Positions 9,193-14,124 of a stretch of DNA of 14,124 nucleotides are shown in pieces. The DNA comes from Chalciporus piperatus. Its lineage: Eukaryota; Basidiomycota; Agaricomycetes; Boletales; Boletaceae. The notes under the pieces were generated by a model. That model saw nothing but the letters and a program-made list of their open reading frames with translations. It made no database searches and was not told the origin of the DNA. The position numbers and the translations under genes are program-made. Each line of letters opens with the position of its first letter. Positions within the stretch are counted from its first letter, which is position 1. The stretch covers positions 1 through 14,124 of the forward strand of contig JBBPTG010000428.1 of assembly GCA_038093975.1 (NCBI GenBank), written 5' to 3'.

Positions 9193-9783
9193 TGTTACGA
9201 ACGCTCAGTTCCTTATCCTAGTCTTTCCTACACTTACTACGTTTCTCTTTCACTTTTGGACTTAGTCACTTTCTCTCCCTTTTCTGTTATCTTATCTTAT
9301 CAAGATCACATCACGTGACCTGCTGACATCAGCTAGGTCTAGCCTTTCGCTTACGTAACGTGGCTGTGCGTGGCTGTGCATCTTCCCCACTGTCCATGAC
9401 TCATACCGAGTCACCATGACTCAGACTCTTAATGACTCATTATGACTCACCGTGACTCATACTGACTCATGACTCATCTCGCTTCCTAGTCATATACGCT
9501 ATTGGCTGTTACTCGCCATGACTCATATCTAGTCATACCTAGTCATATAGTTAAGGTTTAGCCACAACATGTACAAACACTGTCAATAGTATATAAACCC
9601 GGGTTGACAAGCACTGGCTCTCCAGTCTTGTTCTCCTGGAGTTTCCTCTTCTTGAACTTCATGGGCCAAGCGCTCCTGCTTGCCTAGTCTGATCCTCAGC
9701 TCTAGTTACTGAGTTGATGTGGTTTCGCTAGGGCATGTTGTCTGATGATAGCGCTAGCTCATTGATTGAGTTGAGTCGTTTCA
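9193..9783 (+). repeat. 3' LTR (591 bp)
   Basis: Same ends as the 5' LTR. It lacks 10 bp near 9230 (one TTCACTACGC copy) and 3 bp in the TGACTCA array near 9470. Eight TGACTCA sites start at 9397, 9417, 9433, 9443, 9453, 9463, 9470 and 9519. The TATA box is at 9590-9597 and the predicted RNA-start segment at 9624-9634. Confidence 0.93.
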
Positions 9784-9788
9784 CAGAC
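9784..9788. repeat. Target site duplication CAGAC, right copy
   Basis: Exact match to 5207-5211. Confidence 0.9.
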
Positions 9789-10097
9789 GACAATGACAAC
9801 AACAACAACGAGAGATGACGACGACACACAGCCGTGCGTGTCATCTCGTCTCTTGTTCTCGTTTTCGTCTCCCGCTCGTCCTCGTCTTCTCACCCTCGCT
9901 TGACCGACGACGACGACGCGAGACAATGCGACACACATGATTGTGTGTGTCGCATCATTTCTTGGTTCTTGTCCTCATCCTGTTGCTTCACCCCCACCCT
10001 CACTCACCCTCCACTGACGACGATGACGACGAGACACGACACGACATGCATGATCGCGTGCATCGTGTCATTTCTCGTCTCGTCTCATTCTTGTTCC

Positions 10098-10098
<1 letters not shown>

Positions 10099-10140
<42 letters not shown>
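10099..10140. repeat. Hexamer microsatellite (GTCCCT)7
   Basis: Seven perfect GTCCCT copies lie inside the last full hairpin unit, followed by degenerate GTTCCT GTCCTC. It is probably slippage expansion of the unit's pyrimidine arm. Confidence 0.95.
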
Positions 10141-10142
<2 letters not shown>

Positions 10143-10198
10143 TCCTGTCCTCGTCTCCTCACCTCGCTTGACCGACAACGACAACGAGAGATGACACG

Positions 10199-10627
10199 TA
10201 GCGTTTAAAGGTCCAGTCTCAAGACCAGCGAAGACCAAGACCGAACTGGACTTTAACCAAATGGGACCAGACTGTCGAAGACCAAACACATTGGTCTTTG
10301 TTGATCTTGATCTTGGTCTTAGCAATTTCTGAGAGAATAAAAGACCAAAAATGACCGGTTAAGACCGGTCTTAAGCGCTCGCACAGCCACCCACTAAATT
10401 AGAACTATTTTCCCCTATTTTTAGTAAATTTTCCGGATTTTTCTGTATTTTTTTGACATTGTTACAGTAATATTGAGATTGTACATGACTATAGTGATCA
10501 ATGTAGTTCTAAACTTTGGTTGATACATGACATTTATCATTATTGCACTTGAATATATGCCATACCTGTCTAACTTCTCCTATAAACATGCATATTACAT
10601 AGTCTGTAAATCAAAACAGTCATAGTG
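10199..10627. mobile_element. hAT-like element, left part only
   Basis: It begins TAGCGTTTAAAGGTCCAG, close to the terminus of the complete element at 11025 (TAGTGTTTAAAAGTCCAG). The next 180 bp are packed with AGACCA/TGGTCT and AGACCG/CGGTCT motifs. The AT-rich interior (CTATTTTTAGTAAATTTTCC, then TTGAC and an AATATTGA block) resembles 11236-11300 of the complete element. No matching right terminus or 8-bp duplication of ATGACACG was found; the LTR fragment at 10628 appears to cut it. Confidence 0.5.
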
Positions 10628-10870
10628 TGTTACGAACGCTCCATTCCTTATCCTAATCATACCTGCATTCCATTACGCTTACTAGGTTTCTCTTCGTTTC
10701 TTGGACTTAGTCGTTTCACTTTCTCTTTTGTTATCTTATCTTATCGCATCACGTGACTTACTTACATAAGCTAGGTCTAGACCTTCGCTTACTAACTGAT
10801 GACTCACTGCTCACTCGTCAGCATCAGTCAGCATTACTCATCATATGACTCACGCTTACTCATTCCGCAG
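10628..10870 (+). repeat. Diverged LTR fragment (U3) related to the 5212-9783 element
   Basis: It begins TGTTACGAACGCTC as in the intact LTRs. It follows their order with many differences: TTATCTTATC, ATCACGTGAC, AGCTAGGTCTAG, CTTCGCTTAC. Two TGACTCA sites remain (10800 and 10846). Similarity fades by about 10870, before any TATA box, so this is a truncated, older relative. Limits are approximate at the right. Confidence 0.65.
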
Positions 10871-11016
10871 TAGAGCTAGTTACGCTGTAAGAAAGCTAAA
10901 CCCTCTGTAGGAATAGAAATCCCGAGAAGGTCAATAGCAAAAGATAAAGAAGGGTACGATAAGTTCGACCCTAAAGGGATTCCAGGGAATGAAGACAAGC
11001 AAAAGGACTCGTTTCC

Positions 11017-11024
11017 GGCGTACC
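11017..11024. repeat. hAT target site duplication GGCGTACC, left copy
   Basis: Identical to 11714-11721. Eight-base duplications are characteristic of hAT transposition. Confidence 0.92.
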
Positions 11025-11713
11025 TAGTGTTTAAAAGTCCAGTTACATAACTGGAAAAAAACCGAAACTTAACTTAACTGGAGCGAAATATAACTGAAAC
11101 CAGGTGAAAAATTGTAACTGGTTACATCCAGTTTCAGTTACAGTTTAGTCACTTCCAAAATTTTACAAAACTGTACACAAACTGGTTATAACTGGTTATA
11201 AATAATAACCTATATATGGTCATCTACCACTATTCTTCCTGATTTTTTACAAAATTTTCCAACCTTATTTGACTTTTCTTCTGAATATTGAAGTAAATTG
11301 ATGAAATGACTGATTGAGACACACTCTACTCAAATACACATGTTAATTTGCACTACTGAGATAATATATTTGCTTGTATTTTACTTAACTTGACCTCCAT
11401 TCCAATGCTATATCCACCAAAACATATGATAATCATGGTAATATAATAAAATGAGCATATCTTCTCAAGGACTGAACCAAATCATATGATCCAGGGGTCA
11501 TTTTAAAGCTACGAATCAGGGCTTTCTAATGTTTGTCCAGTTATTACAAAAAACCGGTCACAAACTGGTCACAAACTGGACCATAACTGATATGACAGTT
11601 ATGTAGAGTTTCAGTTCAGTTAAACTGATTTTGCCGAAATTGATAACCAGTTACAGTTACAGTTTTGTCAAAAGAGGTGTAAAAACTTAACTTAACTGGA
11701 CTTTTAAACACTA
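11025..11713. mobile_element. Complete non-autonomous hAT-type element (689 bp MITE)
   Basis: There are 21-bp perfect terminal inverted repeats at 11025-11045 and 11693-11713 (TAGTGTTTAAAAG... and its complement), a TAGTG...CACTA end as in hAT elements, and an exact 8-bp duplication GGCGTACC on both sides. AACTGG or CCAGTT occurs about twelve times, clustered in the outer 200 bp at each end; such subterminal motifs usually bind the transposase. CTTAACTTAACTGGA also occurs in direct orientation near 11069 and 11686. The middle is AT-rich and carries no transposase frame, so it depends on an autonomous hAT element elsewhere. Confidence 0.92.
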
Positions 11714-11721
11714 GGCGTACC
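11714..11721. repeat. hAT target site duplication GGCGTACC, right copy
   Basis: Exact match to 11017-11024. Confidence 0.92.
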
Positions 11722-11897
11722 AAACCGTTGAAGAACCGGAAAATGATGTTCCGTACGAACAAACAGTTGTTCTGGACCACTTCCTTGCGGTTAGGGCTAG
11801 TGGAACGAAGGTAAGAACGGACGGGAAGTGTGGACGAAGGTTCCGGAGTTTTAGAGAGAGAGGTTGTTGCATGCAGAAAAGAAAAGTCGATTCAAAA

Positions 11898-12489
11898 TAA
11901 GCAAAGTACAGTCTTTTATAGTCCGGGCATACCCGAGACTCTGATAGCGACAGAACGCTAAGTGACAGTACTGGACTAAGTATAGACAGGATAGATGACA
12001 AGACGAAAAGGATGAGTAAAAGTAAGGAAAGTGCGACAGTAAGGACGCATAGCAAGGTTAGAGAACATGGAATGGAAGGGAAGCTTACCAGCGAATCATA
12101 TCATACCTGGACAATGGTTTCCGGGGACACGGAGGACGATACCTGTGAACAAAACAAACGATCCGTGGTTTCCGTGTACACGGAACGACGGGAACGGAAC
12201 GTGATAGGGACGGAAAGCTGTATCTGCGGCGGAAGAGGTTGGGACATAAACGGAAAGAAAGGAAAGACGTTGAGGAATGTTGAGAGTGGGAAATGGGGGT
12301 AGAACGCTGGCTGCAAGCGTAGGGAATATGCGTTCCCTACATCCCAGGGTGACTTTGATGCTGACTGTCTCCAGTCAGTCACATGAGCGGATTAGGTAAG
12401 CGCCTCATGTCCGTGGGGGTGACAACTCCGCATCAGCCGCTTCCTTTCTTCCTTCCCACTTCTTCTCCTCTCACAACCATCCCAACACT
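11898..12489. other. Intergenic and upstream region of the Zn-cluster gene
   Basis: No convincing gene was found. The strand is purine-rich and full of CGGAA/TTCCG, including a perfect 16-bp palindrome TTCCGTGTACACGGAA at 12170-12185. A minus-strand TATAAAAG lies at 11913-11920. The last 60 bp before the ATG at 12490 are pyrimidine-rich (TTCCTTTCTTCCTTCCCAC), a common fungal pattern around transcription starts; no plus-strand TATA box was found. Confidence 0.4.
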
Positions 12490-13657
12490 ATGTCCTCCCG
12501 TCTCACTGCCCTCTTCGGTTCCGTCGCTGCAGAACCCGTCGACGAAAGAGCCGCGGCCGCTAAGGCCTTCAAGGACGCCACGGAACTGTTGCTCGACCTC
12601 GCCATGTGCGCGCCAGACGACAAAGAAGACTTGGCAGAGGACCAGCGGCTCTGGGTGACGAGGTGGAATGCCGCCATGGTGAGTTGCGTTGCTTTCTTCC
12701 GTGTCCGCGCTTACAACGGAAGTCCTTCAGAGAGCCATGGAACCGACGAAGGCTGCGGCGGCGGCCTTAGGCGTGCCCACGGTTATTCCCGCACGGTCTC
12801 TCCAAGCCCTCGAAGAGGCAGAAGCTGCCCACGTCAAGTGGTCCGGGGAAGAGGCGGATAGGATCGAGGCGGCGAAGACTCAAGACGACGACGCGGAACC
12901 GGACACTACGATGGGCGACGAGACTGGGAGCGCTGAAAAGCCTCCCACCAGTGCCACCCCTCGTTCCACTCCCTCCATCCACGCTTCCGTCGGTAGTTCC
13001 GGCAAGGTATCCGTGGTCCTCGCTCGGCCAACGCGTAAGGTGAGTCGCGGATTCATAAGGAGCTATTCCCCCGATTGACCATTGCACGGCGCAGCGATCG
13101 CGGGTCTCCATGGACGAGGATGAAGAAGAGGATGAGGAACCCGGTACCGTCGAGCACCACCCGCCGTGCGTCAAGTGCGCAACCGCCAAGGTGCCGTGCC
13201 GTGGGATGCCCGACCGCACGTGCCTCAAGTGTGCGAAGCTGAAGATTGCCTGCAACAAGGCAGGTGGACGAGGAGGAAAGAAGGCGACGGCAAAGGCGGC
13301 TGAGAAGTCCAAGAAAGCGGGCCCTGCGAAAGCGGAACCGAAGGCCCACAGTAAGTCCCCGTCGTTGCCGTATCTTCCGTACTAATACGTTGTTCCGTTG
13401 CTTTGCAGTTCGCGCGGTCAGGGCATCGACGTCCCGAGTCCATTCCGGACTCGGACGTTGAACTCGTCACGCCAAAGCTGAAGACGAAGGGCAAGGCGAA
13501 GGTGGGGACGGTTGAGGGGATGCAAACGGCGATCGCGGAAGTGGAAGCCGCCGTGCAGTCGTCCCGGGGGCTGGTGCGCAAGGCCGAGGAGCAGCTTGAC
13601 CAGGCCATGGGTAAGCTGGCGGATCTGAGGGCGATGGTCGCTGCCCTCGACAAGTAG
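12490..13657 (+). CDS. Atypical Zn2Cys6-like protein with C-terminal coiled-coil-like helix, four exons
   Basis: Exons are 12490-12678, 12731-13039, 13095-13350 and 13422-13657; the product is about 329 residues. Introns are 52, 55 and 71 nt with donors GTGAGT, GTGAGT and GTAAGT. The third acceptor must be TCAG at 13421: the nearer CAG at 13408 shifts frame and stops after 18 codons, losing the helix. The start ATG has context CCAACACTATGTCC. Order: helical Ala/Glu-rich N-terminus with LWVTRWNAAM, an Ala-rich and acidic middle, acidic run DEDEEEDEEPG, then CVKC(x6)C(x7)CLKC(x6)C at about residues 183-208 fitting the fungal binuclear zinc cluster spacing, a Lys/Ala-rich segment, DSDVELV and a C-terminal helix (AIAEVEAAVQSSRGLVRKAE and onward). 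The cluster is central, lacks the usual basic CRxRK loop, and no Fungal_trans domain follows. Similar orphan families are expanded in agaricomycetes; DNA binding is not assured. Confidence 0.75.
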
Positions 13658-14124
13658 GTTTCCGCGTCCCTTCGTCCATATCCAACGTTTGTAACTTGTA
13701 CGAATATCAATCCATCCGTGTCCGTGTCCGTATCCGTATCCGTTCCGTATGAGTGATTCGCTGGTCTAAGTAAGAAATGAAAGCGGTCAATAAGTGAAGT
13801 AAGGAATGCAAAAAAATGAAACCATGGATCACTGATTCCGAAAGGCAGGGTTCCGCCTGACTTGTCTTCTTCGCGCTACTTCTGACGTCTTCTCCTACCA
13901 AGGTCCCATATAACGCGCCCGGAATGGACGGAACAGAATCAAAGGAATGGGCGTGTGTCCCGTCACGCGTTCGAAGTCTGAACGTAATAAGTAATCGTCT
14001 GTGAGACACCAGATACGAGAGAGAGATGTTTTTGGCTTTATGGTTTCTTTGTTTTGGGAATTAAGAGATAGGGGAAATAGAGATTGTTTTTGACGGTTTC
14101 TTTGTGGTTTTCTTTGATAGGATA
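13658..14124. other. Downstream flank, no gene seen
   Basis: A short TCCGTG/TCCGTA hexamer run lies at 13715-13749, probably within or just past the 3' UTR of the Zn-cluster gene. The last 110 bases are T/G-rich on this strand (GGTTTCTTTG-like). A minus-strand 100-codon frame at 13707-14009 begins without supporting signals and reads into the hexamer run, so it is not called. Confidence 0.4.

Larger units (their letters stand above)
5212..9783 (+). mobile_element. Complete non-autonomous LTR retrotransposon (LARD-like), 4.57 kb
   Basis: The element has a 5' LTR (5212-5815), a 3377-bp internal region and a 3' LTR (9193-9783). LTRs begin TGTTACGAACGC and end GTCGTTTCA (TG...CA). CAGAC flanks both sides. 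A primer site lies at 5818-5828 and a polypurine tract at 9180-9192. By eye the LTRs differ by about seven substitutions plus a 10-bp and a 3-bp deletion in the 3' copy, near 1.2% substitution divergence, so insertion was fairly recent. The interior has no gag, protease, reverse transcriptase, RNase H or integrase frame; the longest frames are low complexity. It must therefore have moved using enzymes of another element. The self-complementary primer site suggests a Tf1/sushi-like Ty3/gypsy partner (inference). Confidence 0.92.
9784..10198. repeat. Hairpin-unit tandem array, right part
   Basis: There are three further units plus a partial one, ended by the hAT-like element at 10199. The clearest hairpin is ATGCGACACACA at 9926-9937 pairing perfectly with TGTGTGTCGCAT at 9944-9955 over a 6-nt loop. 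Others lie near 9812-9852 and 10036-10080 (GACACGACATGCA with TGCATCGTGTC). Unit ends share CACCCTCGCTTGACCGACGACGAC-like junctions. Frames read across it (Ser/Pro/Cys-rich) are repeat artefacts. Confidence 0.7.
10880..11897 (+). pseudogene. Possible coding remnant split by a hAT element
   Basis: After removal of the hAT element with one target-site copy, a plus-strand frame stays open from 10880 through 11024 into 11722-11897, about 107 codons. It includes IPRRSIAKDKEGYDKFDPKG before and QTVEEPENDVPYEQTVVLDH after the insertion. A GTAAGA donor-like site follows ASGTK near 11811, so the tail may be intronic. No start codon or family is recognised. An overlapping minus-strand frame (11711-12055) also exists. 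It may be chance. Confidence 0.22.

Noticed and set aside
10099..10140. (GTCCCT)7 as a possible telomere-like repeat
   Set aside because: It does not resemble TTAGGG-type telomere repeats, is short, and is internal to an array unit.
5020..10198. CRISPR-like spaced repeats
   Set aside because: Units are contiguous, variable and interrupted by an LTR element; there are no constant direct repeats with unique spacers, and the window is fungal.
9834..10208. Frames of 76-124 codons with Cys-Pro and Leu-Ser repeats
   Set aside because: They are translations of the hairpin array and the (GTCCCT)7 microsatellite; several frames are open at once.
10199..10378. Short complete hAT MITE ending at CTTAAGCGCT
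   Set aside because: The proposed right end does not match the left terminus well and the flanks share no 8-bp duplication; a truncated longer element fits better.
11711..12055. Minus-strand frame of 114 codons, Leu/Ser-rich, near a minus-strand TATAAAAG
   Set aside because: Its ATG lies upstream of the TATA-like motif and its stop is supplied by the hAT terminus; composition looks like translated pyrimidine-rich DNA. A promoter there cannot be excluded.
12767..13312. Minus-strand frame of 181 codons
   Set aside because: It is antisense to exons 2-3 of the Zn-cluster gene; high GC keeps the opposite strand open, while the plus-strand exons have splice sites and a cysteine motif.
13246..13461. 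Arg-rich plus-strand frame through exon 3 and into exon 4
   Set aside because: It needs the CAG acceptor at 13408 or reading through the intron; it loses the cysteine cluster or the helix and has no recognisable content.
13225..13710. Minus-strand frame of 161 codons
   Set aside because: Antisense shadow of exons 3-4; no motif and no splice or start support.
13707..14009. Minus-strand frame of 100 codons
   Set aside because: Its C-terminus is the translated TCCGTG hexamer run (RIRTRTR) and no start signals support it.

Overview
The window looks like nuclear DNA of an agaricomycete (mushroom-forming) fungus. The evidence is a Plavaka-type transposase of the kind expanded in basidiomycetes, 45-80 nt introns with GTRAGT-like donors, and an atypical Zn2Cys6-like gene at the right end. 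The species cannot be named from the sequence. Most of the window is transposon-derived. No tRNA, rRNA, CRISPR array or bacterial signature was seen.

Layout. (1) 1-2006 (+) is the 3' part of a Plavaka transposase gene, open at the left edge, with one 57-nt intron. (2) 2034-2880 (-) is a convergent, intron-rich gene of unknown family that I assembled from four exons. It ends only 27 bp from the transposase stop and carries one in-frame TGA, so it is called a pseudogene, probably an accessory gene of the Plavaka element. Short inverted copies of CTATGTAG near 3193-3248 may be that element's subterminal region. (3) 3295-4547 is non-coding DNA built of two diverged direct copies offset by about 642 bp, with an imperfect 22/23-nt inverted pair at its ends. 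(4) 5020-5211 and 9784-10198 are two halves of one tandem array of roughly 100-130 bp units, each with an imperfect hairpin.

(5) 5212-9783 is a complete non-autonomous LTR retrotransposon inserted into that array. It has 604/591-bp LTRs, a perfect 5-bp target duplication (CAGAC), a polypurine tract and no gag-pol. The primer site is an 11-nt perfect complement of the element's own predicted RNA 5' end rather than of a tRNA, which is the Tf1/sushi type of self-priming. Each U3 carries eight TGACTCA (Gcn4/AP-1 type) sites, five of them spaced exactly 10 bp apart in the 5' LTR. Near the 3' end a second copy of the polypurine tract brackets about 1.1 kb of promoter-like sequence with a small ORF, possibly captured DNA.

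(6) 10199-10627 is the left part of a hAT-like element. 10628-about 10870 is a diverged U3 fragment of an LTR related to element 5. 11025-11713 is a complete 689-bp hAT-type non-autonomous element with 21-bp perfect terminal inverted repeats and a perfect 8-bp target duplication (GGCGTACC). (7) 12490-13657 (+) is a four-exon gene for a predicted 329-residue protein with a CX2CX6CX7CX2CX6C cluster and a C-terminal heptad-like helix. The right edge (13658-14124) is downstream non-coding sequence with a short hexamer repeat.

Apart from the 3' gene, the region reads as a nest of mobile DNA. The nesting gives a relative order: the hairpin array is older than the LTR element, and the sequence around 11017 is older than the hAT insertion. 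All comparisons were made by eye.
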